NCBI GenBank assembly: GCA_022827835.1
Contig: JAJEIO010000019.1
Span: forward strand, 186,001-250,000
From: Candidatus Latescibacterota bacterium
GTDB taxonomy: Bacteria > Latescibacterota > UBA2968 > UBA8231
Length of the DNA: 64,000 nucleotides
Direction of reading: 5' to 3'
Within the stretch, counting starts at the first letter, position 1, and every line of letters starts with the position of its first letter. A program made the translations under genes and the position numbers. This document shows, piece after piece, positions 32,262-41,737 of the stretch. A model generated the notes under the pieces. The model saw nothing but the letters and a program-made list of their open reading frames with translations. It was not told the DNA's origin and ran no database searches.

Positions 32262-33833
32262 ATGAACCAACCCAAAATCATGTACTACCACGACGGCCGG
32301 CATCCCCACATCTACCGCTACGAACCGCCCATGGCCCCCGAGGAATACATCGCCTTGGTCGATGAATTGGCCGGCACCACGGTCGAAGCTATCGCCTTCT
32401 GCTTGGGCGAGGGCCGCACTATGCTGCACGACACTCGGGCCAGCGAGTTGATGGGGCACAACGTCGAGGTCTGGGATCACTACGTCTTTCGCCGCGCTTG
32501 GCAAAACGCCAAGTCTCTCATCGACGCTGGCCACGACCCCTTGCGCTTGGTCTGCGACCGGGCCCACGAATTGGGCATCCAGGTTTATCCCCTCCTGATC
32601 GTACAGCGCGGCGGCGTTGATCACGCCTCGGTTCGCTGCTCCAATTTCCGCATTGAGAACCAGCACCTCGAAATTGGCGCGGCTGGCGATCTCGACCCAG
32701 ACTACCCCGGCTTAGACGGCCTCGACTTCAAGCATCCGGAGGTCCGCGACGAGCGCTTTGCCATTGTCGAAGAAGTGATGGGCGAGTATCCATCCGATGG
32801 CTTTGAACTACAGCTCAACCAAATGCCCTATTTCTTCCACCCCGACGAAATCGACGCTGGCCGCGCCCTGATGACCGACTGGATCGGTCGGGTCCACGAA
32901 GCAGTCAAACAAAGCGGCACCGACAAAGAGTTGGTGGTGCATATTCCCGACCGCTTGGAAGATTGCGCCCGCGCCGGACTCGACCCAGAGGAATGGGTCA
33001 AACGGGGTCTGGTAGATGTTATCGTCGCGGAAAACTTCGGCGAGAACTACCGCCTGAAAATGCAAGCCGACTTCGCGGAATTCATTGGCCTCACCCAAGG
33101 GACACCCTGCCGCCTATTGGCCCCCCTAAACGGCATGGTTTTTTCCGACCGCTTGCTCGACGCGCCCCTGTCCATGCTGCGGGCCGCGGCCTGCAATTTT
33201 TGGGATCAAGGCGTTGACGGCCTCTATGTCTCCGAGTGGTTCCATTTGTGGCCGTACGAGGCGTCCTTTTACGAAAAGCTCAGAGAGTTGCCCTACCCCA
33301 GCATTATGGCGGCCAAGGACAAATACTACTTCCTGTGCACTGCCACCCAAGACGGCCCTGCGATCAGTCGGCCCAATCCACTACCGCGTCAATTGGACTT
33401 GGACCAACCCGTCGAATTGGAATTGACCATTGCCGACGATCTGCAAAAATGGGGGGAGGCCGACCGCGTCCACGAAGTTTTGCTGCGCTTCCGCATCCAC
33501 GGCAATGTCGAGACTGATCGCATTCAATTTACGCTCAACGGCCAGATTTTGCCCGACGATCTGCGGCGCAAGATCAATTCGCTCTACAACATGGACGGCC
33601 CGCGCTACCGGGTGATGGGCGGGTACTGGCACATTTTCAAATTGGACGCGGCCCACTGGCCGGTGCGGGGCAAAAATCGCATTGAAGTGACGTTATTGGA
33701 GCGCGACGCGGATTTGGCCGATCCCTACTGTACGCTGACCGATGTGGAGCTGGAAACCAAATATCTCAAGGGCAGGAATTTCCACCGCGCGTATGTCGAT
33801 CCTGACCTAGGACCCTACCAACACCGATCCTGA
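32262..33833 (+). CDS. TIM-barrel glycoside-hydrolase-like protein (paralogue B)
   Basis: A 523-residue protein, close paralogue of the product of 3825-5402. Shared positions include YHDGRHPHIYRYEPPM, DELAGTTVEAIAFCLGEG, SDGFELQLNQMPYFFHPDEI, LVDVIVAENFG, CNFWDQGVDGLYVSEW and the C-terminal LKGRNFHRAYVDPDLGP. The TIM-barrel-like core has strand-end acidic residues (Glu in DGFELQLN, Glu in IVAENFG) that could be catalytic. A beta-sandwich-like C-terminal region (about 390-520) follows. No signal peptide. The ATG follows AAAAGGA. The next gene, an enolase-superfamily enzyme, is convergent. A role in degrading unusual sugars fits the context but is inference. Confidence 0.62.
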   Translation: MNQPKIMYYHDGRHPHIYRYEPPMAPEEYIALVDELAGTTVEAIAFCLGEGRTMLHDTRASELMGHNVEVWDHYVFRRAWQNAKSLIDAGHDPLRLVCDRAHELGIQVYPLLIVQRGGVDHASVRCSNFRIENQHLEIGAAGDLDPDYPGLDGLDFKHPEVRDERFAIVEEVMGEYPSDGFELQLNQMPYFFHPDEIDAGRALMTDWIGRVHEAVKQSGTDKELVVHIPDRLEDCARAGLDPEEWVKRGLVDVIVAENFGENYRLKMQADFAEFIGLTQGTPCRLLAPLNGMVFSDRLLDAPLSMLRAAACNFWDQGVDGLYVSEWFHLWPYEASFYEKLRELPYPSIMAAKDKYYFLCTATQDGPAISRPNPLPRQLDLDQPVELELTIADDLQKWGEADRVHEVLLRFRIHGNVETDRIQFTLNGQILPDDLRRKINSLYNMDGPRYRVMGGYWHIFKLDAAHWPVRGKNRIEVTLLERDADLADPYCTLTDVELETKYLKGRNFHRAYVDPDLGPYQHRS

Positions 33834-33840
33834 CAACCGC

Positions 33841-35082
33841 TCATCGCTCCAACACCGTCCCCTCCTCCACCAACCGCGCCATCATCTGAGCGAATTCAGG
33901 CGTGCCGTCGTCATCCCAGTATTCGGTCTCAATGGGCGCGGCGTAACTGTGGGGCATCCCGCCCCGAGTCCAGTCGGGCCGAATCAGGAAATGGCGCGTC
34001 GTCAGGGGATCGTATCTATTGTACATCCGCGTCCCACTGGCGAATTGCGATTTGACGATCCACGGCTTGATCGGCGGCAATTCCCGGTTCGCTAGCCGCT
34101 CCAACTCGTCGCGGTCCAAGGTCAAACCCAAGCCCGGCTTTTCCGGCACTCGAATGAGACCATTGATCGGCTCTAGGCGCTCGCTCACCACCTCGTCCTT
34201 GAGAATTTCGCTGCTGTCGATAAAGTGAAAGGTGGCAGAGGGGAAGGTCGCCATCATGTGGCAAACCATGGCCCGGGTGATCGTGCCGCCCACGTTTTGC
34301 AGCATGAACGGTATATTGCCAGCGGCGAACAGCCCGGCGGCGCGGATCGCATCGCCAAATTTCTGATGGCCGCGCATGTACACATCTCCCGCCCCCATCA
34401 GCACCTCGTACGTGGCGTCCAGCGGCGCTTGATGGCGCACGATGGGCAGGGGAATGCGCCGGCGCAAGTCAATCGACGCCAAGGTGTCGCCGGCATTGAT
34501 CGAGTCTTCAAAGCAGCCGGCAATGGGATATTGGGCCAACCTAGCCAGCAGGTCCGGCATAGAGTCATCGGTGCCGCCGCCGGTGAAATCGTAGTGGATC
34601 TTGAATCCGGGCGGGGCCACGGCCTGCATGGCCTCGGTCTGGTCGAAGACATTCTCAAAGGGCGATAGGTGGAACTTGAGCCAAGTGTAACCCTGGGCGG
34701 CGTAGCGCTCCACGGCCTCGGCCATGTGGCTGGGGGCGCTCGACACGGTCCAACTGCCCACCGGCACCCACGAGCGGTACTTCTGCCCGAAGAGCTTGTA
34801 CACCGGCACGCCTGCGGCTTGGCCCATTAAATCGTACATGGCCGTGCCCAGCCCGATAGAGACTTCGTCGCCCATCCACTCGAAGGGGTTGCTGCCCACG
34901 TACTGGTCGATTACTTCCTGCGGCTCGGTGCGGCCGCTCTCGCCGAGGCCGATTAGACCGGTATCGGTGTGGGCCACGTACACCGTGCGCCGGGTCACGC
35001 CTTGGTAGTGGCTGACCGGATAGGCGATCCAGTCTTGGTACTCTAGGCTGATTTCGTGTACTTCTATCTCAGTGACTTTCAC
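33841..35082 (-). CDS. Enolase-superfamily (mandelate racemase/muconate lactonizing-like) enzyme
   Basis: A 413-residue enolase-superfamily protein, which would abstract a proton alpha to a carboxylate. The N-terminal capping domain starts KVTEIEVHEISLEYQ; the barrel shows AMYDLMGQAAGVPVYKLFG, then YTWLKFHLSPFEN where KxK usually occurs (here Lys-Phe-His), HYDFTGGGTDD (first metal Asp), GCFEDSINAGD (metal Glu) and IVRHQAPL. The usual third acid region reads GHQKFGDAIRAAGLF. The Lys-x-His and other variants place it in an uncommon subgroup, possibly a sugar-acid dehydratase. GTG start with AGGAGG upstream. It follows the RND pump gene by 36 bases but is probably functionally separate. Confidence 0.82.
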   Translation of the reverse strand: MKVTEIEVHEISLEYQDWIAYPVSHYQGVTRRTVYVAHTDTGLIGLGESGRTEPQEVIDQYVGSNPFEWMGDEVSIGLGTAMYDLMGQAAGVPVYKLFGQKYRSWVPVGSWTVSSAPSHMAEAVERYAAQGYTWLKFHLSPFENVFDQTEAMQAVAPPGFKIHYDFTGGGTDDSMPDLLARLAQYPIAGCFEDSINAGDTLASIDLRRRIPLPIVRHQAPLDATYEVLMGAGDVYMRGHQKFGDAIRAAGLFAAGNIPFMLQNVGGTITRAMVCHMMATFPSATFHFIDSSEILKDEVVSERLEPINGLIRVPEKPGLGLTLDRDELERLANRELPPIKPWIVKSQFASGTRMYNRYDPLTTRHFLIRPDWTRGGMPHSYAAPIETEYWDDDGTPEFAQMMARLVEEGTVLER

Positions 35083-35118
35083 GACGCCTCCTATTGGTTG
35101 GTCGTTAAAAACTGTCGG

Positions 35119-38100
35119 TTAGTTTTCGACTGCAAAGAGAATTTTGTAGAGCACCGGCACGAACAGCAAAGTGATCACAGTGGCAAAAAGCAATCCCACC
35201 ATGATGGCCACCGCCATCGGCTCCCACATCAATCCACCACCCAAATAGAGGGGAATAAGCCCCAACGTCGTCGTGCAGGTGGTCAGCAAGATGGGGCGAA
35301 AACGCTGCTGAGCCGCGGCGACGATCGCCTCAATAGACGCCCGCCCGGATTGGTTCAATTCAATTTGTATGCGGTCTATGAGTACGATCGCGTTGTTGAT
35401 GACAATACCGGCCAGCGAGATCAATCCGAGAAAGGCGAAGAAACCAAAGAACGAGCGGAAGATAAGCAGTCCGGCGATAACCCCGATCAGGCCGAGAGGA
35501 ATGGTGCTCAGCACGATAAAGGTCTTGCGGAAGGAGTTGAACTGAACAATCAACAGCGCCAGAATGATAAAGCCAGACAGCGGCAGCTTGGCGACAACCG
35601 CGCTCATGGCCTCGCTGCTCTGCTCGGACTCGCCGCCCAACTCGTAGCGATAGCCCTGCTGCCAAGATTTGCTGTCTTCTTCGAGCCAAGGAATGAACTC
35701 GTCGGTGATATCCTGCGCCGTAAAACCGCTTTTGGCGTCGCAGGTCACGGTCAAGGTGCGGTACAGGTCGCGCCGTTTGATCTTGGCGAGTTGCCACTGA
35801 GGCACGATCTGCGCCACTTGCCCTAGCGGCACGTTTTTGCCCGAGCCTTGGGCGTAGATATTGATGCTCTCCAGTTGGCGCACATCGACGTCCTGACTGT
35901 TTTCGTTGCGCAGGACAATGGGGAGACTCTGGTCGCCCTCGCGGAAAGCACCCGAATTGAACCCCGTGAGTGCGGTCTGCAACGAAAGGGCGATATCTTG
36001 GTTGGTCAAACCGGCGTTTTGCGTCCTAGACTGGTCGATGTCAACGACGACTTTTTTGATCTTGGGGCCCCAATCGTCGCCGATATTCTGCGCAGTGGAT
36101 ATTTCGTTGAGTTTTTGCTTGATGCGGTCGGCGAGGCCGAACAGTTCGTTGGGATCCGGCCCTGTTATCCGCACGGCCACGTCGCTGCCGCCACCGCCAC
36201 CGGCCAACCGCGAAACTCGTATTTCGGCATCGGGAAAGGAGCGGAAGCAAAAGTTATCTAGGCGGTCAATTACCCACTGGTTATCGTCGCCCGAACTGGT
36301 ATTGAGCAACATATGGGCGTACCCCGAGTTGGCTTCGCCCGACTGATAACCTTGGTCGTAGGAGGGCGGCCCCTCGCTGACGAAGGTCGCCCAGTCCGTT
36401 ACCCCGCGCTGGCGGTGTGCATTCACTAGGAGGCTATCGGCGATATACGACTCAAGCCGTTCTACCCGGGCAGTCGTGGTCTCGATCTTGGTACCCAAGG
36501 GCAAATTCAGATTTACCGTCAATAGGTTGCGCTCGCTGTCGGGAAAAAAGATGAATGGCAAAAAACCAAAGCCGAAAAGCGACAATACGAACAAACCGGC
36601 GATGATCCCCATAAATGAATAGGGGCGCGCAAGGGCCTTGAGGAGCAACTCTTTGTACTGGCTGTTGAGGCGATCGATGAAAGTGCTTTTCTCGGACTGA
36701 GAGACCTGCCGCTTTACCCGAATGAAAAACACCGCCAACAACGTGACCATGGTTAGGGAGAGCAACCAAGAAGAGAGCAGGGCTATGGTAATTACACTGA
36801 AGAGCGGCCCCATCATCTCGCCCATGATGGACGCGGCCAGAAAGAAGGACAGGAACGCGGCTGAAGTGGTCAGCGAAGAGACCAAGAGCGGCACGGCCAG
36901 TTCCCGCGCTGATTCAATGGCGGCCTCTTTGGCGTCGGTGCCCTTTTCCATTTTGACCACGATCGCTTCGGATACTACGATGGCATTATCCACCAACATG
37001 CCCAACGCCATGATCAACGCCGCCAGCGACACCTGATTGAGACCGAGATCGAGCAGACCCATAATAAAAAGGGTAGCGACAATGGTCATGGGAATAAGGC
37101 TGGCCACCACTAGACCTGTGCGCAGTCCCAAAAAGATCAGCATGGACAACAGCACAATGGCGACGCTTTGCAAGAGATTATTGGTGAAGTTGGCGACCGA
37201 TTTCTCTACCTCAAAGTCTTGGGAAGCCACTCTGTTGAGGGTTATTCCCAGAGGCAGCCGCGCTTGGTGGAGGGTTACGACTTGGTCGATTTCCTCACCC
37301 AGCTTGATGATGTTGGCCCCTTCGCCGAGCGCCACCGAGAGCGACAGCCCCGGCTGACCGTTGATTTTGACTAGGCGCTGCTGGGGCGTTTCATAGGCCC
37401 GCACGATGCGGGTTACATCGCCGAGGTACACGCTCCCGTCCTTGCCCACCGCAATCAACGTCCTCCCCAGATCTCCTAGGTCGGCGTAACTGCCGGTCGG
37501 TTCGAGCACTAGGCGTTCATCTTCTAGGCTGACCTCGCCGCCAGAAAAAACGATATTGGTACTGGCGATGCTGTTCTTGATCTTTTGCGCCGAAAGGCCC
37601 AACTCGGACAGCCGGGCGTCGTTGAATTGCAGGTATATCCGCTCCTCTTGGATGCCGCTTATTTTTACCTCAGCAGCATCGGGTAGCTTGATCAGGTCGT
37701 CGCGCAGGTCTTTGGCGTACGTCTCAAGTTCAGCAAAGGTGAAACCATCCCCTGTTAGGCCGATCACAATGCCGTACACCACTCCGATCCCATCGTCCTT
37801 GACCTCGGGACCGTAGATGCCTTCGGGCAGGTCCGAGCGGATGGTCTCAATTTTGCGGCGCAATCGGTCCCATACGGCTTGGAGCTCGTCCGGCGGTACT
37901 TCCTGTTTGAGTTCTACCGACACTACCGACAGCCCGGTCCGCGATTCACTCGCGACAGTTTTCAGCTCGGGCAATTCTTGCGCGACTTCTTCGATCTTGC
38001 TGGTAATCAGGGCTTCGACTCGCTCGGGACCGGCTCCGGGAAAGCTAGTCACCACTGAGGCGACGCGGATCGTGTACGGGGGCATACTGTCGCGCGGCAT

Positions 38101-38193
38101 CGTCTGATAGCCGACTAAGCCCAACAGCGCAACGACGAGCAAGACCACGATGGTGACGCGGTTGTTCTCTAGGGCAATCTGGGTAAGGTTCAT
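35119..38193 (-). CDS. RND-family efflux pump, inner-membrane transporter
   Basis: A 1024-residue AcrB/HAE1-type proton-driven pump with the usual duplicated layout: an N-terminal helix (NRVTIVVLLVVALLGLVGYQ), a large periplasmic loop, six helices, a second helix and loop, then six more helices. GMLVDNAIVVSEAIVVKME, with the proton-relay-type acidic residue, is the conserved TM4 segment; SLAGIVINNAIVLIDRIQIELN is the matching C-terminal one. Full length for the family. Third gene of an operon after the TolC-type protein (39326-41707) and the adaptor (38223-39314), so the three form a complete envelope-spanning exporter. The ATG follows the adaptor stop by 29 bases. Exported compound unknown. 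Confidence 0.94.
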   Translation of the reverse strand: MNLTQIALENNRVTIVVLLVVALLGLVGYQTMPRDSMPPYTIRVASVVTSFPGAGPERVEALITSKIEEVAQELPELKTVASESRTGLSVVSVELKQEVPPDELQAVWDRLRRKIETIRSDLPEGIYGPEVKDDGIGVVYGIVIGLTGDGFTFAELETYAKDLRDDLIKLPDAAEVKISGIQEERIYLQFNDARLSELGLSAQKIKNSIASTNIVFSGGEVSLEDERLVLEPTGSYADLGDLGRTLIAVGKDGSVYLGDVTRIVRAYETPQQRLVKINGQPGLSLSVALGEGANIIKLGEEIDQVVTLHQARLPLGITLNRVASQDFEVEKSVANFTNNLLQSVAIVLLSMLIFLGLRTGLVVASLIPMTIVATLFIMGLLDLGLNQVSLAALIMALGMLVDNAIVVSEAIVVKMEKGTDAKEAAIESARELAVPLLVSSLTTSAAFLSFFLAASIMGEMMGPLFSVITIALLSSWLLSLTMVTLLAVFFIRVKRQVSQSEKSTFIDRLNSQYKELLLKALARPYSFMGIIAGLFVLSLFGFGFLPFIFFPDSERNLLTVNLNLPLGTKIETTTARVERLESYIADSLLVNAHRQRGVTDWATFVSEGPPSYDQGYQSGEANSGYAHMLLNTSSGDDNQWVIDRLDNFCFRSFPDAEIRVSRLAGGGGGSDVAVRITGPDPNELFGLADRIKQKLNEISTAQNIGDDWGPKIKKVVVDIDQSRTQNAGLTNQDIALSLQTALTGFNSGAFREGDQSLPIVLRNENSQDVDVRQLESINIYAQGSGKNVPLGQVAQIVPQWQLAKIKRRDLYRTLTVTCDAKSGFTAQDITDEFIPWLEEDSKSWQQGYRYELGGESEQSSEAMSAVVAKLPLSGFIILALLIVQFNSFRKTFIVLSTIPLGLIGVIAGLLIFRSFFGFFAFLGLISLAGIVINNAIVLIDRIQIELNQSGRASIEAIVAAAQQRFRPILLTTCTTTLGLIPLYLGGGLMWEPMAVAIMVGLLFATVITLLFVPVLYKILFAVEN

Positions 38194-38222
38194 AGTATAG
38201 TTCTATTCAAACCGGGCGCGTC

Positions 38223-39314
38223 TCACTCTGCCAAAAGGCGCACCTTCATCCCGTTCAAGAGCGATCTGAGGCCCGCGGTCGCGACCAACTCCCGTTCGGC
38301 GAGTCCTTCTTCCACGACAAAACCGTCTGCCAACAGTTTGCCGATCCGAATTGCCCGGCGGTGGACCGTCCCCAAGCCCTTGTCAACCTCATCAATGACA
38401 AAGACATATTGGCCGTTGGCGTCCTCCCCCACCGCTTTGACCGGCACCACGAGCGGGTCCTCCGAAGGCCCGCCGCTGCCAAAGCGAAACTCTACCTCGC
38501 CGGCCATACCGGGCCGAATGGACGGGGAAGGGGCGTCGAGTTGCACAACGACCGGATACGTGCTGGAGGCGTCGAGCGCGTATGCTATCTCGCGCACTTG
38601 GGCTGCAAAATCTAGTCCGGTCAGAGCGGAAAAACGCACGCGCACCGGTTCGCCGGTTTGGATTTGGGCGATATAGCCCTCGGGCACCCCTACCTCCATT
38701 TCGATATCCTCTCCCGCGCTCAACTCCACTAAGGGCGCGCCAGCTTGGATCACTTCGTTGACCTCGTTGTGGACTGCGGTGACTATGCCGGCGACAGGGG
38801 CGTATATCTCATTGTAGCCTAGCTGGCGCTCCTGCAAATCCAAACTCTTCTGGGCCGATTCGTAACTGGATGTGGCCGAGGCAAAGCCGTTTTTAGCCTG
38901 TTCGTACTCGGCGAGGGAGACATTGTTGGCTTGGTAGAGCTGCCGCACGCGAATGAGCATAGACTGGGCATTGGCCTTTTGCACGCGGGCGTTTTCTAGC
39001 GCGGCCTTGGCCCGTTGATGCGCGAGGACTGCATCCCGGCTATCGAGCGTGGCAATGCGCTGACCCGCTTCAACGTGGTCGCCCACCTTTACGCCGATCG
39101 ATTCAATAAGCCCACCCGTTCTAAAGCTGAGCTTGGCTTCGACGCCAGCTTTGGCCGTGCCGGCAAAACGCTGGCTCTGGACGGCGCTGGCGGGACGGAC
39201 TTCGGCGTATTTTACCGGGCGAATGGGTTCGACAACCTGTGGTTCGTCGCCGCAGCCGACCCACAGGCCCATCGCCAAAATGTGGACCCCGACGACTTCG
39301 AAAGTTCGCTTCAT
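38223..39314 (-). CDS. RND efflux periplasmic adaptor (membrane fusion protein), probable lipoprotein
   Basis: A 363-residue HlyD/AcrA-type adaptor that links the inner-membrane pump to the outer-membrane channel. The N-terminus ends in LAMGLWVGCGDEP, a fair lipobox (Cys about residue 21), so it is probably anchored to the membrane by lipid. The lipoyl halves are GLIESIGVKVGDHVEAGQRI and YAPVAGIVTAVHNEVNEVIQ, with a helical hairpin between them, then beta-barrel and membrane-proximal domains (PGMAGEVEFRF; ERELVATAGLRSLLNGMKV). I chose ATG at 39314; a GTG five codons upstream overlaps the TolC-type stop (GTGA) and is a real alternative that would couple translation. Confidence 0.92.
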   Translation of the reverse strand: MKRTFEVVGVHILAMGLWVGCGDEPQVVEPIRPVKYAEVRPASAVQSQRFAGTAKAGVEAKLSFRTGGLIESIGVKVGDHVEAGQRIATLDSRDAVLAHQRAKAALENARVQKANAQSMLIRVRQLYQANNVSLAEYEQAKNGFASATSSYESAQKSLDLQERQLGYNEIYAPVAGIVTAVHNEVNEVIQAGAPLVELSAGEDIEMEVGVPEGYIAQIQTGEPVRVRFSALTGLDFAAQVREIAYALDASSTYPVVVQLDAPSPSIRPGMAGEVEFRFGSGGPSEDPLVVPVKAVGEDANGQYVFVIDEVDKGLGTVHRRAIRIGKLLADGFVVEEGLAERELVATAGLRSLLNGMKVRLLAE

Positions 39315-39325
39315 GATACCTCGCT

Positions 39326-41707
39326 TCACGGTGCATTCTTTCTTTGGGAGAAGAAGGCCATCAAGCGCCCGACAAAGGCCTCCTGCTCCTCTGAAGTCAT
39401 GAACATGGTGTAGCCTCCGATGCTGTTTTCCAACTGGAGATAGCTGACCAAGTATTCATAGACGGCCCCGGCCTCAGCCTGACGGGCGGAAAGGGCGGCG
39501 CGTTGGGCATCCACCAGTTGGGTGATTGCCAGTTGGCCCTTCTGGTAAGCGTCCTGCACTAGTTCAAAGTTCTTCTGCGCGCTTGCAGCCGCTACCTCGG
39601 CAAAGTGTATGTTGGTGCGCCTAGACACCAAGTTCGTCATCCGCACCTGGACGGCTTGGGAGAGTTGTTGACGCAAACTCTCCTCTTGGAGGCGGAGTTG
39701 CTGCTGCTGAATTGCGGTTTGGTCGATGGCTATCTTGCGCTGGTTGCCCTGAAAGAGGGGATAAGTGAAGTGGAGGGCCAAGTTCCAAGTGCTGTTGACA
39801 GGATCGGAGGAGGCCGGCGGCATTCCCTTGCCGGCGCGCCAGAAGGTGTAGTCGGCCTGTCCGCGCAAAGCCACTGTAGGCAGGTAGTACAGCCGGCGGT
39901 TCATCTGCTGTTGGCGTTCGGCTGCCTTCATATTGGCCGCTAGCTGCTTGAGCGAAGGCATGTTTTGCAGGGCCTCTGCGACGAGAAAGTCGGTGAGGAT
40001 CTCCACATCTCCGGCCCGGTCGATCAGAGGACCGATGCGGGCCGGGTCAAAGCGGCCAAAGAGTTCGTCGGAGAGTCGGGCATCCTCCACCTCTAACTCC
40101 TCGCCGATATCCGTCCGGTTGAGCAATCGGTTGAGTTGCACTTTGGCTAGGTAGAGGTTGTTGAAAGCCTCAATCGAGGCTTGGGTGGCCCGAGCCACTT
40201 CGCTCTCCCAGCGGAATACGTCGGCGACGCCGGCATAGCCGACGGCGTTGCGGGTGCGGGCAATCTTCAGATTGCGACGCGAGACCTCGAGATTCTCGTC
40301 TTGGATGCGCGCTCCGGTCTTGGCCAACAGGATATTGAAATAGGCCGTCGCCAAGTTTAGCACCACGTCGAGCGCGACCAGATCGGTGCGATGGCGGGCG
40401 GCCTCGGCTAGGTACTGCTGGATTTTGACGTTGGCGAAGACCTGCTCGGAAAACAGCACCTGCTGCACGGTACCCGTGCCCGCGCCGGTGCGCTCGGGCT
40501 GTTGACCCAAAGCGCGCTCCGCGACATCCGGGTCGATCTGCAACAGGGTGGTCGAGGTTTCTACAGTGGGGAGGAGAGACGACTTGGCCCGGCGCATATC
40601 TTGGCTGGCCAAATCGACGTTGCGCTTTTCAATGCGGAGGTCGAGGTTGCTCTGCAAGCCTTCGGCGATAATCTCCTGTAAGCTCAAGCGTCGATCAGTA
40701 GTGGGTTCGTCGGCCTTGAGGAAGCGGGCGGAAAACAGCGCTTCAAACGAGAGATCGAAATCGATCCGGCGGATTGTTGCGGCATTCAGCACCCATTGCT
40801 CGTCGAGATTGTGCCGCACGGGCATTGCCGCCAGTTCCTCTCCCAGTGCGACCCCTTCGACGATCAGGGCTAGCTTGCGGAAAATCTGGTCGCGGCCGTT
40901 CTCGTCGCCGATACAAGCCATTATTCCCGCATCCACATAAGACCGGCTCATGGCAAAGGAAGGCAGCTTGCGCTCGGCGAGGGCTTCAGCCAGCAGGGCA
41001 ACCTCCTCGGGCGAGCGCTCGAAGACCATCGCCAGATAGACCGCGTCGACTGCGTCGCTCAGCACCGGGAGGGACGCTTCCGCCTCCCAAAAAACCAACT
41101 CCACTTGTGACTCGTAAGGCGCTGCGAGGCGTTCGAAAAAACCCTCGAAATCCAGCGTGCCTTGCAGGTTTTCACTGATGATGACGGCCAGATGCGAAAA
41201 GGGATGGATGCGGTGGAACGCCGCCAGGTCCTTTTGGATTGGGTGGGTACTGAGGACGTAGGTAAAATTGCGCACTCCGGAGACGCCGGGTTCGACGAGG
41301 GGCATCTGCTGTAGTTCCACGTCCAGTATCCCCACGGCGATCGTCGGTTTGGGCAAGGCACCTTGGGTGGCCAACATCGCGGCACTGGCTGGCCCGGCGG
41401 CAATGATTAGATCGACCGCCGGGTCGTTGGCTAGGGACAGATAGTCTGCGTGCCCGGCGGAAAAACGCATATGCTCGGGGAGGAAATGGACCGACTTATC
41501 GACTCCTAGCACCTTGTGGATTTCCTCCTGCAAGAGGGACAACTCACCGCCGTCATCGGTTGCCTCGGCCCCAAAATCGAGTAATAGACCGATATAGAGG
41601 TCGCTCTTTTCAATTTGGGCATGTGTCGGCAGTACTAAGCCCATGAACAGAACGGCGGATATAGCTACTCCCAGCATCGAGTGGTCCAATCCAATGGGTT
41701 TGAGCAA
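39326..41707 (-). CDS. Fusion of an ABC-type solute-binding domain and a TolC-like outer-membrane efflux protein
   Basis: A 793-residue protein made of two parts. After a signal-peptide-like start (MLGVAISAVLFMGLVLPTHAQ), residues about 35-335 form a two-lobe periplasmic binding domain of the TrpX/ABC-uncharacterised type: YIGLLLDFG, DLIIAAGPASAAMLATQG, PTIAVGILDVELQ, HLAVIISENLQGTLDFEGFFE, AVDAVYLAMVFERSPEEVALLAEAL. Residues about 345-790 are TolC/OEP: LSLQEIIAEGLQSNLDLRIEKRNVDLA, a long helical repeat pair, WNLALHFTYPLFQGNQRK and ITQLVDAQRAALSARQAEAG. Ordinary TolC proteins are 420-500 residues and lack the first part. First gene of the exporter operon. The longest frame starts at TTG without a good ribosome site; an ATG at 41677 is an alternative. 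Confidence 0.83.
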   Translation of the reverse strand: MLKPIGLDHSMLGVAISAVLFMGLVLPTHAQIEKSDLYIGLLLDFGAEATDDGGELSLLQEEIHKVLGVDKSVHFLPEHMRFSAGHADYLSLANDPAVDLIIAAGPASAAMLATQGALPKPTIAVGILDVELQQMPLVEPGVSGVRNFTYVLSTHPIQKDLAAFHRIHPFSHLAVIISENLQGTLDFEGFFERLAAPYESQVELVFWEAEASLPVLSDAVDAVYLAMVFERSPEEVALLAEALAERKLPSFAMSRSYVDAGIMACIGDENGRDQIFRKLALIVEGVALGEELAAMPVRHNLDEQWVLNAATIRRIDFDLSFEALFSARFLKADEPTTDRRLSLQEIIAEGLQSNLDLRIEKRNVDLASQDMRRAKSSLLPTVETSTTLLQIDPDVAERALGQQPERTGAGTGTVQQVLFSEQVFANVKIQQYLAEAARHRTDLVALDVVLNLATAYFNILLAKTGARIQDENLEVSRRNLKIARTRNAVGYAGVADVFRWESEVARATQASIEAFNNLYLAKVQLNRLLNRTDIGEELEVEDARLSDELFGRFDPARIGPLIDRAGDVEILTDFLVAEALQNMPSLKQLAANMKAAERQQQMNRRLYYLPTVALRGQADYTFWRAGKGMPPASSDPVNSTWNLALHFTYPLFQGNQRKIAIDQTAIQQQQLRLQEESLRQQLSQAVQVRMTNLVSRRTNIHFAEVAAASAQKNFELVQDAYQKGQLAITQLVDAQRAALSARQAEAGAVYEYLVSYLQLENSIGGYTMFMTSEEQEAFVGRLMAFFSQRKNAP

Positions 41708-41737
41708 AGTGAACTAACTGTCAAAGGACGTAAAATT

